Notes: a model not told the origin generated them from the sequence alone. Positions 44,749 to 54,221 are shown, counted from the first letter of the stretch. The stretch is DNA of 64,000 nt from Hymenobacter artigasi (GCF_012275535.1 NZ_JAAVTK010000001.1:558001-622000); one strand, 5' to 3'. Translations and numbers: made by a program.

Positions 44749-46800
44749 ATGAAAAAATCTCTGCTTCTCCTGCCCCTGCTGGCTGCGGCCGTCACGGGCT
44801 GCCCCTCCAACTCCCTGAAAACGGCCACCACTGCCGATAAACCCGACATCCTGCACGCCGCTCTGGACACGACCGTGGCTCCCGGCGACGATTTCTTCTC
44901 CTACGCCAACGGCACCTGGATTAAGAACAACCCCATCCCGGCGTCGGAGAGCAATATGGGCATCGGCAAAAAGGTGCAGGACGAGGTGTACGCCCGCCTG
45001 CGCCAGACCAGCATTGAAGCGGCCGGGGCCCAGAATGCCACGCCCGGCAGCAATCCGCAGAAAATCGGTGATTTCTGGGCCGTGGGCATGGATTCGGTGA
45101 AGGCCGACCGGCTTGGCGCTACGCCTCTCAAGCCGGAGCTGGACCGCATCGCGGCCATGAAAACGGTAGCCGAAGTACCTGGCGTTATCGGCCATGAAAT
45201 ACCGCTGGGCGTGAATGCGCTCATCGGTCCGCGCGTGGGCCAGGACGACAAGAACAGCGACAAAATGGCCCTCTACCTGCGTCAGGCAGGCCTGGGCCTG
45301 CCCAACCGCGACTACTACTTCAACACCGACTCGCGCACCAAAAACATCCGCGCCGAGTACGTGAAGCACGTTGCCAATACCTTCAAGCTGCTGGGCCAGG
45401 ATGCTACTACCGCCCAGGCCAATGCCGCCAAGGTAATGGCCCTGGAAACCACGCTGGCCAAGTCCTCGCGCAAGCTCGAAGCCCTGCGCGACCCGTATGC
45501 CAACTACCACAAAATGAGCATTGCGCAGCTCGATAAGCTCACGCCCGGCATCGACTGGAAAACCTGGCTCGGCCAGATGGGCGGCACCAGCGTGGACACC
45601 GTCATCGTGGGCCAGCCCGAGTTTTACCAAACGGTAGGGCAGTTGCTGAAAACCAAGCCGCTCGACGACTGGAAAGCTTACCTCGCCTGGCACGTGGCCC
45701 ACGAGTATGCGCCCACGCTCAGCGGCCCGTTTGTGGATGAGAACTTCCATTTCTACGGCACGGTGCTGCGCGGGGCCACGGCCATCCGTCCGCGCTGGAA
45801 GCGCGTGCTGGACATGCAGGAGAATGCGCTGGGCGATGCGCTGGGGCAGCTTTTCGTGAAAGAATACTTCAAGCCCGAAGCCAAAGCCCGCTACGACACC
45901 TTGGTGAAAAACGTGGTATCCGCCTTTGCCGACCACATTCAGAAAGTAGACTGGATGAGCGCGCCCACCAAAGTAGTGGCCTTGGATAAGCTCCACAAAA
46001 TCACCCCCAAAGTGGGCTACCCCGATAAGTGGAAAGATTACTCGGCCCTGACCATTGACCGCAGCTCACTGGCCGCCAACGTAATGCACGCCAACCAGTG
46101 GCAGTACAACTACGAGTTGAACAAGCTGGGCAAGCCCGTGGACCGCACCGAGTGGGGCATGACGCCCCAGACCTACAACGCTTACTACAACGGCTCAAAC
46201 AACGAGATTGTGCTGCCGGCGGCCGCCTTCGCCATCCCCGGCCTGCTCGACGCCGACGCCGACGACGCACTGGTGTACGGCTATGCCGGGGCCAGCACCA
46301 TCGGCCACGAGCTTACCCACGGCTTCGACGACGAGGGCAGCCAGTACGACGCCCATGGCAACCTGCACGAGTGGTGGAGCAAGGATGACCGCAAGCGCTT
46401 CAACGAGCGTGTGAATGGTATCGTGAAACAGTTCAATGGCTATACGCTGCTCGATTCGCTGCACATCAATGGCAAGGCCACGGCCGGCGAAAACATTGCC
46501 GACCTCGGTGGCATCGTCATCGGCCTCGATGCGTTCAAGAAAACGAAACAGTACAAGGAGGGCAAGAAAATCAACGGCCTCACGCCTACGCAGCGCTACT
46601 TCCTGGGCTACGCCCTGGGCTGGCAGATGCATGTGCGCGACGAAAGCCTGGCCTCGCAGCTGCTCACCGACGTGCACTCGCCCGCCCAATACCGCGTGAA
46701 CGGCCCCATGGCCGATGTGCCGGCCTTCTACGAAGCCTTCGGCATCAAGCCCGGCCAGAAACTCTACCGGCCCGATTCGACGCGCGTGATGATTTGGTAA
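44749..46800 (+). CDS. M13-family (neprilysin/PepO-like) zinc endopeptidase lipoprotein
   Basis: 683 residues. Lipobox VTGC (Cys18). The M13_N helical domain fills about 40-430, starting PGDDFFSYANGTWIKNNPIP. The catalytic domain has the zinc motif HELTH in STIGHELTHGFDDEG and the third ligand in GENIADLGG; NAYYNGSNNEIVLPAA and the C-terminal DSTRVMIW complete the family pattern. Cleaves short peptides in the periplasm. Likely monocistronic. Confidence 0.95.
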   Translation: MKKSLLLLPLLAAAVTGCPSNSLKTATTADKPDILHAALDTTVAPGDDFFSYANGTWIKNNPIPASESNMGIGKKVQDEVYARLRQTSIEAAGAQNATPGSNPQKIGDFWAVGMDSVKADRLGATPLKPELDRIAAMKTVAEVPGVIGHEIPLGVNALIGPRVGQDDKNSDKMALYLRQAGLGLPNRDYYFNTDSRTKNIRAEYVKHVANTFKLLGQDATTAQANAAKVMALETTLAKSSRKLEALRDPYANYHKMSIAQLDKLTPGIDWKTWLGQMGGTSVDTVIVGQPEFYQTVGQLLKTKPLDDWKAYLAWHVAHEYAPTLSGPFVDENFHFYGTVLRGATAIRPRWKRVLDMQENALGDALGQLFVKEYFKPEAKARYDTLVKNVVSAFADHIQKVDWMSAPTKVVALDKLHKITPKVGYPDKWKDYSALTIDRSSLAANVMHANQWQYNYELNKLGKPVDRTEWGMTPQTYNAYYNGSNNEIVLPAAAFAIPGLLDADADDALVYGYAGASTIGHELTHGFDDEGSQYDAHGNLHEWWSKDDRKRFNERVNGIVKQFNGYTLLDSLHINGKATAGENIADLGGIVIGLDAFKKTKQYKEGKKINGLTPTQRYFLGYALGWQMHVRDESLASQLLTDVHSPAQYRVNGPMADVPAFYEAFGIKPGQKLYRPDSTRVMIW

Positions 46801-46907
46801 GTGGTGGAGTAGTGGATTGGTGGAATAGTGGGTTGGTGGATTGTCATTTTGAACTGAGCCGCGCAAATCCACTAACCCACCAATCCATTACTCCACCAAT
46901 CCACTAC
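46801..46907. repeat. Inverted repeat between converging genes, GGTGGATTGG family
   Basis: Left arm 46801-46842 (GTGGTGGAGTAGTGGATTGG...) and right arm 46866-46907 are imperfect reverse complements (about six mismatches in 42). The left arm begins directly after the M13 stop and the right arm reaches the stop of the kinase gene. The loop TGTCATTTTGAACTGAGCCG looks like a piece of the GTCAT hairpin family. Same family as 18366-18572. Confidence 0.85.
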
Positions 46908-48844
46908 CGCGCCACCGGCAGGCTCACCGTCACGTTGGTGCCCGCGCCGGGGCGGCTCTGAATCACCAGCGTGCCGCCGTGCCGGTGCACGAAGGCGCGG
47001 CACAGGGCCAGGCCCAAACCCAGGCCGGTAGATTGGGGCATGGGCGACGGCTCGGGCAGCGCCGGGCCGCTCATGAGCGATGAAACAGTGGCGGCGCTCA
47101 TGCCCGGCCCGGTATCGGTGCAGCTGAGCAGGACCATGCGGGGGTCGTCGGGGTCGGCGGCGGCTTCGAGGTGGACGTGGCCGCCGGCGGGCATGAATTT
47201 CAGCGCATTGCCCACCAGGTTGCGCAGAATGGTGCGGGTCATGTTGCGGTCGGCCAGCAGGCGCAGGTTGGGCGGGGCAGCCATGGTGATGTGCTGCCAG
47301 CTGGCGGCCGCCGTGGTCTGGTACAGGGCCTGGCACTCGGCAAACAGGTCGGTTATCAGCAGGGGCGTGGGGCGGCACTCCAGCTCGCCGGTCTGGCTCA
47401 CGGCCCAGTTCAATACGTTGTCGAGCAGGTGGTTGAGGCTGTCGGAGGCCTGGCGCACCAGGGCGGGCAGGCGGGCCAGGCCAGCCTGGTCATTCTGGGC
47501 AATGTAGGAATCAATGAGGCTGGTGACGCCGGCAAAGGCCGTGACCGGGCCGCGCAGGTCGTGGGCCACAATGGCGTAGAGCTTGTCTTTGAACACGGCA
47601 ACGGCACGCAGTTCCTTCGAGGCTTTTTCCAGGGCGCGGTTGTTGGCGGCCAGGGCGGCGCGGCTGCGGCGCAGGTTGCGGTGCAGGTACACGGCCACCA
47701 GCAAGCCCAAAGCCAGAACAGCCACGGCCGCGCCCAGCAGGCGATTGTGCCAGCCCTGCTCGGCCTGCTGGGCCGTGAGCTGGCGCAGCCGACGGGCCCG
47801 CTCCTGGGTTTCGTAGCTAACCTGGGCGGCCGCCAGGGTTTGCATGGTCTGGCGGTTGTTCAGGGTATCGTTCAGGTCCACGTAGCGCTTATTCCACTCG
47901 TAGGCTTCGCGGTAACGGTCGTACTCCGCCGCTTCGGCGGCCAGAATGCTGTAGGCATCGAGCACCCGCTCCAGGTAGCCGCTTTGGCGCGCGATGCTCA
48001 GGGCTTCGCGCACGGCGGCATCGGCGCGGTCAGGCTGGTCGGTCTGGATGTAGTACATCGCGAACAAAATCAGCTGCTCGGCCTGGTTGCGCACCGCGTG
48101 CTGGCGGCGGCTGATGGCCAGCGCCTGCGTGAGCAACCGTTTCACCCGGGGCAGGCGGCCCAGCCGCATCTGGTAGGTAGCCAGGCTGGAGAGGTAGGTC
48201 GACTCGGCGGTGGAGTCGCTTTGGCGGCGCGCCAGGGCCAGGGCCAGCGAATCGTAATGCAGCGCCTGCGACACCCGCTGCCGGTAGAAGAACAGGCTGC
48301 CCACGTTACCCAGCAGCTTCATGCGGGTATGCGCCGTGACGCCCGGCCGCTTATACATCTGCAGGGCCCGCTGGTACTGCCGCCAGGCCGTGGTAGAGTC
48401 GCCGCGCTCGTGGTAGATGCTGCCCTGCGCGGTATAGGTACGCACCAGTGCATCGGTGTCGCGTTGGGTGCGGGCCAGCTCCTGCGCTTCGCTCAGCAGG
48501 TTCAGGGTTTCCGGGCCGTTGGAGAGGTTGGCGTAGCAGCTGGCCAGGCTCAACAGGCTATGTAGCAGGCCGGGGGCTTGCTCATCGGCGGGCAGGGTGC
48601 GGGCCAGGGCCACGGCCGCTTCGCCGTAGGGCAGGGCGCGGGCGGGCTGCTCGTCGTGCAGCCGGTAGCACAGGGCCGTGAGCAGGCGCAGCCGGGTGGT
48701 ATCGGGCAGGCGGGTGGCCAGCCGCTGGCGTAGCACCTCGGGATTGACCGGCACGGATGCCCCGGCGGGCACCAACGGCACCAGCAGCCCCAGGGCTATC
48801 AGCCATTTCAGCAAAAAACCGGGCCGCATCATAGATGGCTGCAT
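46904..48844 (-). CDS. TPR-containing sensor histidine kinase
   Basis: About 646 residues; start among four close ATGs (48856, 48844, 48832, 48829) is uncertain, all leading into the signal peptide MMRPGFLLKWLIALGLLVPL. TPR-like repeats (about 50-340), a membrane segment (about 370-390, GAAVAVLALGLLVAVYL), HisKA with AIVAHDLRGPVTAF (His about 427), then HATPase_c: ILRNLVGNALKF, CTDTGPGM, STGLGLGLALCRAF. Similar design to the kinase at 41588-43783, again without an adjacent response regulator. Confidence 0.9.
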   Translation of the reverse strand: MQPSMMRPGFLLKWLIALGLLVPLVPAGASVPVNPEVLRQRLATRLPDTTRLRLLTALCYRLHDEQPARALPYGEAAVALARTLPADEQAPGLLHSLLSLASCYANLSNGPETLNLLSEAQELARTQRDTDALVRTYTAQGSIYHERGDSTTAWRQYQRALQMYKRPGVTAHTRMKLLGNVGSLFFYRQRVSQALHYDSLALALARRQSDSTAESTYLSSLATYQMRLGRLPRVKRLLTQALAISRRQHAVRNQAEQLILFAMYYIQTDQPDRADAAVREALSIARQSGYLERVLDAYSILAAEAAEYDRYREAYEWNKRYVDLNDTLNNRQTMQTLAAAQVSYETQERARRLRQLTAQQAEQGWHNRLLGAAVAVLALGLLVAVYLHRNLRRSRAALAANNRALEKASKELRAVAVFKDKLYAIVAHDLRGPVTAFAGVTSLIDSYIAQNDQAGLARLPALVRQASDSLNHLLDNVLNWAVSQTGELECRPTPLLITDLFAECQALYQTTAAASWQHITMAAPPNLRLLADRNMTRTILRNLVGNALKFMPAGGHVHLEAAADPDDPRMVLLSCTDTGPGMSAATVSSLMSGPALPEPSPMPQSTGLGLGLALCRAFVHRHGGTLVIQSRPGAGTNVTVSLPVAR

Positions 48845-49073
48845 AGTGCTAGCCAAAGATAAGCAAAGCCCGGTTAACCTTCACGCTTTAATGCTATTTT
48901 TAAAACGTCGCAAATTCCCATTCTGAAACTAAAACCCGTCAAAAAATAGTATAAATGCAGAATAAATCCTGATTTTACCCGATTAAGGCAAGTGCCGGCC
49001 ATCACCAAAACCAGATTCAGGGCATGATGATACAATTCTCATATACGCCCTCCCACACCGAACCAAACCGGCC

Positions 49074-49096
49074 GAACCGGCCCACCAGGCCGGTTC
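49074..49096 (-). terminator. Possible terminator hairpin after tatC
   Basis: GAACCGGCC (49074-49082) and GGCCGGTTC (49088-49096) form a perfect 9-bp stem with a 5-base loop ten bases after the tatC stop. No T-run, so efficiency is doubtful. The gap 48857-49073 is AT-rich and otherwise empty. Confidence 0.4.
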
Positions 49097-49105
49097 AGCC
49101 GCCTT

Positions 49106-49984
49106 TTATTGCTGGGCGGCGTCGCGTTCGGCCTGCCGGGCCAACTTGGCATTGAGGCGGGCGGCGTCGCCGCGTCGCACCACGCGGGCAATGTGAATGC
49201 TGAGCTCGTAGAGCAGCATGATGGGGATGGTGACGATAATCTGGGCCGAAATATCGGGCGGCGTGATGATGGCCGCGATGATGAGGATGACCACAATGGC
49301 GTGCTTGCGGTACGTCTGCATGATTTCGGGCGAAACGATGCCGGCCTTGGCCAGGAAGAACACAATCATGGGCAGCTCAAACACGAAAGCGCACGACACG
49401 CTCATGGTGGTAAGCGTGCTCAGGTAGCTTTGCATGTCAATCTGGTTCTCAATGCTGGCATCGACCACGTAGCCGGCCAGGAAGTTGATGCTGAGCGGCG
49501 CGGCAATGTAGTAGCCGAACATCAGGCCCATAATGAACAGGATGGACACGAAAAACACGGCTCCCTGCGAGTTCTGCCGCTCGTGCGGGTAGAGGCCGGG
49601 CTTCACGAAGCGCCAGATTTCCCAGAATAAATACGGAAACGCTAGCAGAATACCCACGATAAACGACGTGCTGATGTGCATGGTGAGCTGCCCGCTCATC
49701 TCGCGGTTCTGAATCACGAAGCCGATTTTATCGATGCACAAATCCGGCGCGTGCACCCACTCGCCGAACTTGCAGAACATTCGGTAGGTCCAGAAATCGG
49801 GCCGCGAGGGGCCCAGAATCAGGTCGTGAAACAGGAAGTCTTTGGCGAAAAACGCGCCGGTCGCGAACACTACCACCGAAATAGCTGCCCGGATGATGTG
49901 CCAGCGCAACGCCTCCAGGTGGTCGATGAAGGACATTTCGTGCTGTTCGCCCAGCGGTTTTGGTTGTTGCGGTTGAGGTTGCAC
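49106..49984 (-). CDS. tatC: Twin-arginine translocase subunit TatC
   Basis: 292 residues with six membrane segments. Family signatures: N-terminal MSFIDHLEALRWHIIRAA (with the conserved Glu in HLEALR), FWEIWRFVKPGLYPHERQN after TM2, and FELPMIVFFLAKAGIVSPE with YRKHAIVVILIIAAIITPPD at TM5-TM6. Core receptor for twin-Arg signal peptides. No tatA/B gene is adjacent in the window. The C terminus has a short charged tail. Confidence 0.96.
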   Translation of the reverse strand: MQPQPQQPKPLGEQHEMSFIDHLEALRWHIIRAAISVVVFATGAFFAKDFLFHDLILGPSRPDFWTYRMFCKFGEWVHAPDLCIDKIGFVIQNREMSGQLTMHISTSFIVGILLAFPYLFWEIWRFVKPGLYPHERQNSQGAVFFVSILFIMGLMFGYYIAAPLSINFLAGYVVDASIENQIDMQSYLSTLTTMSVSCAFVFELPMIVFFLAKAGIVSPEIMQTYRKHAIVVILIIAAIITPPDISAQIIVTIPIMLLYELSIHIARVVRRGDAARLNAKLARQAERDAAQQ

Positions 49985-50026
49985 GGAGGGTAATAGGGGA
50001 TTAAATTTTGGAGAGAGGAAACCAGA

Positions 50027-50126
50027 ACGTCATGTCGAGCGCAGCCGAGACATCTCGCTCGCTTCGTTGCAACAGCTTTGGATTACTGCTACACGCGAGA
50101 TGTCTCGGCTGCGCTCGACATGACGT
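50027..50126. repeat. GTCAT-family hairpin element (100 bp)
   Basis: Arms 50027-50058 and 50095-50126 are perfect 32-base reverse complements, reading ACGTCATGTCGAGCGCAGCC... outward-in. Loop of 36 bases with GGATTACTGCTAC. Lies between tatC (start 49984) and glyA (stop 50158), both leftward. Arms identical over 31 bases to the element at 58844-58939. Confidence 0.95.
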
Positions 50127-50157
50127 CCTGACTATTCAGCTCTACATACGTAAAAAC

Positions 50158-51450
50158 TTACGCAAACAGCGGGTAGTCCTGCAACCAGGCATTCACCTGC
50201 TGGCGCACCTGCCCGATGCGGGTATCATTGTCGTGGTTCATCAGGGTTTCGTCAATCAGCTCCACGATGCGGTGCATATCGGTTTCGCCCAGGCCCCGGG
50301 TAGTTACGGCCGCCGAGCCAATGCGGATGCCGCTGGTCACAAACGGCGACTTATCGTCGAAGGGCACCATGTTTTTGTTGATGGTGATGTCGGCCCGCAC
50401 CAGGGTATTCTCAGCCAGCTTACCGCTGATGCCCTTCGAGCGCAGGTCAATCAGCATGAGGTGGTTGTCGGTGCCACCCGAGATAATATCGTAGCCCAGG
50501 CCCACGAAGCCCTTGGCCAGCGCCTGCGCGTTGCGCGCCACCTGCTGGGTGTAGGTTTTAAAATCATCCGTCAGCGCCTCACCAAAGGCCACGGCCTTGG
50601 CGGCGATGACATGCTCCAGCGGCCCGCCCTGGGTGCCGGGAAATACGCCCGAGTCGAGCAGAGCCGACATCTGGCGAATTTCGCCCTTCGGGGTTTTCAG
50701 GCCGAAGGGGTTATCGAAATCCTTGCCCAGCATGATGAGGCCGCCACGCGGGCCGCGCAGGGTTTTGTGCGTGGTGGTGGTCACGATGTGGCAGTGCTCG
50801 AAGGGCGAGTTCAGCAAACCCGTGGCGATGAGGGCCGAAGGGTGAGAAATGTCGGCCAGCAGCAAGGCACCCACTTCGTCGGCGGCTTCGCGCAAGGCGG
50901 CGTAGTTCCAGTCGCGGGAGTAGGCCGAGGCCCCGCAGATAATCATCTTGGGGCGCTCACGGCGGGCAATGTCCTTGATTTTGCTCCAGTCGATGAGGCC
51001 GGTTTCGCGCTCCACGCCATAAAAGCTGGGCTGGTAGAGCTTGCCCGAGAAGTTCACGGCCGAGCCGTGGGTGAGGTGGCCGCCGTGGCTCAGGTCGAAG
51101 CCCAGGATTTTATCGCCGGGGTTCAGGCAGGCCAGCATCACGGCCGCGTTGGCCTGGGCCCCGGAGTGGGGCTGCACGTTGGCCCACTGCACGCCGAAGA
51201 GTTCTTTCACGCGGTCGATGGCCAATTGCTCTACCTGGTCCACGATTTCGCAGCCGCCGTAGTAGCGCTTGCCGGGCAGGCCCTCGGCGTACTTGTTGGT
51301 GAGCACGGAGCCCTGGGCGGCCATCACTTGTTCCGAAACATAGTTTTCGGAGGCGATGAGTTCTAGGCCGTGGGTCTGGCGGGTTTTCTCCTGCGCGATG
51401 AGGTCGAAAACGGCGGTATCGAGGAGGCGGGCGGGGGCGGCTGTTTGCAT
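50158..51450 (-). CDS. glyA: Serine hydroxymethyltransferase
   Basis: 430 residues. PLP enzyme turning serine and tetrahydrofolate into glycine and 5,10-methylene-THF. The PLP lysine lies in [15 protein letters not shown]; substrate and PLP regions [23 protein letters not shown] and [14 protein letters not shown] are intact; typical length for a bacterial SHMT. A near-match to the -7 box (TACCTTTA, minus strand about 51455-51462) lies five bases before the ATG. Confidence 0.97.
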   Translation of the reverse strand: MQTAAPARLLDTAVFDLIAQEKTRQTHGLELIASENYVSEQVMAAQGSVLTNKYAEGLPGKRYYGGCEIVDQVEQLAIDRVKELFGVQWANVQPHSGAQANAAVMLACLNPGDKILGFDLSHGGHLTHGSAVNFSGKLYQPSFYGVERETGLIDWSKIKDIARRERPKMIICGASAYSRDWNYAALREAADEVGALLLADISHPSALIATGLLNSPFEHCHIVTTTTHKTLRGPRGGLIMLGKDFDNPFGLKTPKGEIRQMSALLDSGVFPGTQGGPLEHVIAAKAVAFGEALTDDFKTYTQQVARNAQALAKGFVGLGYDIISGGTDNHLMLIDLRSKGISGKLAENTLVRADITINKNMVPFDDKSPFVTSGIRIGSAAVTTRGLGETDMHRIVELIDETLMNHDNDTRIGQVRQQVNAWLQDYPLFA

Positions 51451-51493
51451 GGGCGTAAAGGTAATAGGGGATAGGAATAAGGTCCGTCCGTCT

Positions 51494-51602
51494 GTCTGTC
51501 ATCCTGAGCGGAGCGAAGGACCCTATCACGTTCGCAGCAGATTGGATTACGGCAAACCGTTCGGCAGTGATAAGGTCCTTCGCTCCGCTCAGGATGACAG
51601 AC
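51494..51602. repeat. GTCAT-family hairpin element (109 bp)
   Basis: Arms 51494-51529 and 51567-51602 (36 bases, one mismatch) read GTCTGTCATCCTGAGCGGAG...; loop holds TTGGATTACGGCA. Lies in the divergent region between glyA and the sigma-factor gene. The TCATCCTGAGCG core resembles hairpins I have seen in many bacterial genomes. Confidence 0.93.
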
Positions 51603-51680
51603 GATTTTCCTGGCTCTCCCTCCAACCCCGCCCCCATTCCCTATTTCCGTCGTTACTTGCTACGGCCTTTACTTTCTGCT

Positions 51681-52202
51681 ATGTCCACGCCCCTTGCCGA
51701 AACCCTTACCCAGCTGCGCGTTGGCAATCAAAAATCGCTGGTTGACTTTTACCAGCGCAGCCGGCACCTGTTTGCCCGCTGGGCGCAGCGCAAGCACCAG
51801 CTGCCCGCCGACAAGGCCCACGGCCTGCTGCAGGACACCTTGCTCGATTTCTACGACCACGTAGCCGACGGCCGCATCACCCGCATGCCCGAGGACCTGC
51901 GCGCCTACCTCTACGGCATGGCCCAGGAGCGCATCGCGGCCCAGGTGCCCGCCCACCAGCCCCTGCCCGCCGCCGAGGCCAGCCGCCGCCAGCGCCTGCT
52001 GGCCCAGTTCAGCCAGCTCAGCACCGACTGCCAGCAGGTGCTCACCTACTTTTATTTTCGGGGCTACCACTTCGAGAAGATGGGCGGCAAAATGGGCTTC
52101 CCCAACGCCACCGTGGCCCGCCGCCAAAAAAGCACCTGCCTGCGCAAGCTCTACGACCTGGTGCGCGGCGGCTATGAGCCGATAACGGGCGAGGTGGTGT
52201 GA
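51681..52202 (+). CDS. ECF-like RNA polymerase sigma factor
   Basis: 173 residues from the ATG at 51681 (MSTPLAETLTQLRVGNQ); the frame continues upstream only through the inverted repeat. Region 2-like helices (about 10-75) include LLQDTLLDFYDHVADGRI, then a short linker and a region 4 helix-turn-helix (about 115-160, STDCQQVLTYFYFRGYHFEK and FPNATVARRQKSTCLRKL). Divergent from typical ECF factors in region 2, so promoter specificity cannot be guessed. The next gene looks like its anti-sigma partner. Confidence 0.82.
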   Translation: MSTPLAETLTQLRVGNQKSLVDFYQRSRHLFARWAQRKHQLPADKAHGLLQDTLLDFYDHVADGRITRMPEDLRAYLYGMAQERIAAQVPAHQPLPAAEASRRQRLLAQFSQLSTDCQQVLTYFYFRGYHFEKMGGKMGFPNATVARRQKSTCLRKLYDLVRGGYEPITGEVV

Positions 52203-52233
52203 AGGGTGGAACGCTACGTTAATAAAAAGAACG

Positions 52234-52329
52234 GTCATGCAGCGCGCAGCGAAGCATCTTTACCGCGCAACTAATCCTTTTGATTGAATTACTATTGCGG
52301 TAAAGATGCTTCGCTGCGCGCTGCATGAC
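52234..52329. repeat. GTCAT-family hairpin element (96 bp) between sigma and anti-sigma genes
   Basis: Perfect 33-base arms 52234-52266 and 52297-52329 reading GTCATGCAGCGCGCAGCGAA...; 30-base loop with GAATTACTATT. Fills most of the 161-base gap, so it lies in the shared transcript and ends 34 bases before the next ATG. Confidence 0.95.
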
Positions 52330-52363
52330 GGCTCTTTATCAAACTACCCTTCGCCCTGTGCCC

Positions 52364-53158
52364 ATGGACCTCCGCCCTTACTTCGATGAGCTCGAACGCT
52401 TCGCCGATGGCCAGATGAGCCCGGCCGAGCAGGATGCCTTCGAGCTGCGGCTGGAGCAGGACGAGGCCCTGGCCGATGCCCACGCCGCCTACGAGCAGCT
52501 GACCGCCGACCTGCGCTGGGCGGCCGGGCACGACACCCTGCGCCTGCGCCTGCAAGCCCTCGACGACCGCATGAACGAGCGCGGCACCGCCCTGGCCCGC
52601 GCCCAGCACCTCACCAAGCGCCGTCAGCGCCGTGGGGCCGTGTGGGGAACCCTGGGCGCGGTGCTGCTGCTGGCCGCCGGCGTAGCGGCCTGGTACCTGG
52701 CTCGCCCCACCCAGGCCCGACCCACCCGCAACTGGGAAGCTTACTACCAGCCCGACCCCGGCCCCGCCGTAACCACCGGCCTGCTGCACACCCGCCCCCT
52801 GCTGGCCGAAGCTCTCGACCAGTACCAGTCGGGCCACTACCCGGCTGCCCTGCACTCGCTGGGCCGTGTGAGCGCCACCAACGTGGGCGCCGATACCCTG
52901 CTCTACCTGCGCGGCCTGATGCTGCTGCGCCAGGGCCAGGGCAACGCCGCCCAGCTCTACCTGCGCCGCGTGAGCGACGACAACGCGACCAGTGCCCTGG
53001 CCCGCCGCGCCCGCTACCACCTCGGCATGGCCTACTGGCAGGCCCAGGAGCTGGCCCCTGCCCTGCTCACCCTCCGTGCCGTGGCCGCCGACTCGCTCAG
53101 CCCCTACCGCGCCTCGGCCCGGCGGGTAGTATCGGCCGGCGTGCTCGACGGGCAATAG
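52364..53158 (+). CDS. Putative anti-sigma factor with TPR-like periplasmic domain
   Basis: 264 residues from the ATG at 52364 (MDLRPYFDELERFADGQMSP). The N-terminal 80 residues resemble the cytoplasmic zinc-less anti-sigma region of Bacteroidetes (RFADGQMSPAEQDAFELRL); a membrane segment follows (about 99-118, GAVWGTLGAVLLLAAGVAAWYL), then a periplasmic helical-repeat region (about 150-260) that looks like two or three TPR units. Position right after a sigma gene supports an anti-sigma role; no experiment is implied. Confidence 0.72.
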   Translation: MDLRPYFDELERFADGQMSPAEQDAFELRLEQDEALADAHAAYEQLTADLRWAAGHDTLRLRLQALDDRMNERGTALARAQHLTKRRQRRGAVWGTLGAVLLLAAGVAAWYLARPTQARPTRNWEAYYQPDPGPAVTTGLLHTRPLLAEALDQYQSGHYPAALHSLGRVSATNVGADTLLYLRGLMLLRQGQGNAAQLYLRRVSDDNATSALARRARYHLGMAYWQAQELAPALLTLRAVAADSLSPYRASARRVVSAGVLDGQ

Positions 53159-53200
53159 CGTAGTTTAACTCCTGCCCGGAATGATGAAGATGCTGTGCCG

Positions 53201-53899
53201 CTACCGCTTGCCGATGGTGTAGGCGGGCTCGCAGTTGGGCACCAGGGTCAGCTTCCAGGTATCGAGGTTGAGGGCGGCGAGGTGGGCCAACTCGGGGTTG
53301 TGGCGGTACACGCAGCCGGTGTCGAGGCCCAGCGCGCCGGGGTGGGTGGCGGCTTTGGCGCGCACCTGGGCGGTGGGCGTGGGCACGTGGCCGTGCAGCA
53401 GGCGGCGGCCGCCCAGCCGCCCGGGGTCGTACACGTAGCTCTTGGTGTTCATCATGGTCGGGTAGTCCTGGCGCATTTCGGCGGGGGGCAGGGCGAAATT
53501 GTAGCCGGCGTGCACGAGCATGAAATCGGGGAGCTCAATCTCATAAGGCAAGCTGGCCAGCCAGTCGAGGTAGGGCGCGGGAATGTCGGAGAGGCGCGAC
53601 ACGCCGAAGCTGCGCAGCGTGGGCAGGCGGCCGCGCGGCCCCAGCCAGTCCCAGCGCCAGCGGTGGCGGGCGGCGTCGAGCAGGGCCTGGTCGTGGTTGC
53701 CGCGCAGGCAGTGCACCTGGTAGCCAGCCGCTTGCAGATACATCAGGTAGTCGAGCACGCCGCGGCTGTCGGGGCCTTTGTTCACGTAGTCGCCCAGCAG
53801 GTAAAGCTCGTCTTTCCGGTTGAGCTTGAGCTCTACTTCAACCAAGTGGCGGAAGGTATGCAGGCAGCCGTGCAGGTCGGTAGTAGCGTAGCGGCTCAT
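53201..53899 (-). CDS. Metallophosphoesterase, Ser/Thr protein phosphatase-like
   Basis: 232 residues from ATG 53899. Metal-binding motifs of the calcineurin-like fold are clear: DLHGC (usual GDIHG), LLGDYVNKGPDS (usual GDxVDRGxDS) and CLRGNHDQ, then the histidine motifs LVHAG and LLHGHVPT. Similar in size and motifs to the PrpA/ApaH-like phosphatases. In the first motif the leading Gly-Asp-Ile is TTDLHG, keeping Asp and His. Substrate unknown: a phosphoprotein or diadenosine tetraphosphate are options. Confidence 0.88.
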   Translation of the reverse strand: MSRYATTDLHGCLHTFRHLVEVELKLNRKDELYLLGDYVNKGPDSRGVLDYLMYLQAAGYQVHCLRGNHDQALLDAARHRWRWDWLGPRGRLPTLRSFGVSRLSDIPAPYLDWLASLPYEIELPDFMLVHAGYNFALPPAEMRQDYPTMMNTKSYVYDPGRLGGRRLLHGHVPTPTAQVRAKAATHPGALGLDTGCVYRHNPELAHLAALNLDTWKLTLVPNCEPAYTIGKR

Positions 53900-53918
53900 G
53901 GCAGGCAATTACAACAAG

Positions 53919-53951
53919 AAAAGCACGCCATGCACCGCATGACGTGCTTTT
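53919..53951 (-). terminator. Terminator after the 72-residue protein gene
   Basis: AAAAGCACG (53919-53927) pairs with CGTGCTTTT (53943-53951), with an inner ATGC/GCAT stem. On the minus strand it ends in TTTTCTTGTT, downstream of the gene ending at 54003. Confidence 0.7.
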
Positions 53952-54002
53952 TAATTCGACACGTTCTCTATGACCGGACCAATGGCCCGGCTTTAGCGGC
54001 AT

Positions 54003-54221
54003 TTAGTGGCCGCCGCCGTAGGCCGGCTTGTCCAGCTCGGGTTTGTCGAGGTTACGGTTAGGGTCCTGGATGCCAGCATCGAGGGCTTCCTGTTCCAGGC
54101 GCTTGCGGGTTTCCTCATCCATGTCCGATACGGGCAGGCCGCCGACACCCTTGGGCTGCTCGGACTGGGTGGGGGCACCCTTGTTTTCGCTGGATTGCTG
54201 GTTGGATTTCGTATTGGACAT
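54003..54221 (-). CDS. Small hydrophilic protein of unknown function
   Basis: 72 residues, no signal peptide or membrane segment, rich in Gln, Glu, Asp, Asn, Ser and Pro; looks intrinsically disordered apart from a helix around MDEETRKRLEQEALDAG. Ends KPAYGGGH. No family recognised. Followed by its own terminator and preceded by a second disordered protein gene. Confidence 0.6.
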   Translation of the reverse strand: MSNTKSNQQSSENKGAPTQSEQPKGVGGLPVSDMDEETRKRLEQEALDAGIQDPNRNLDKPELDKPAYGGGH

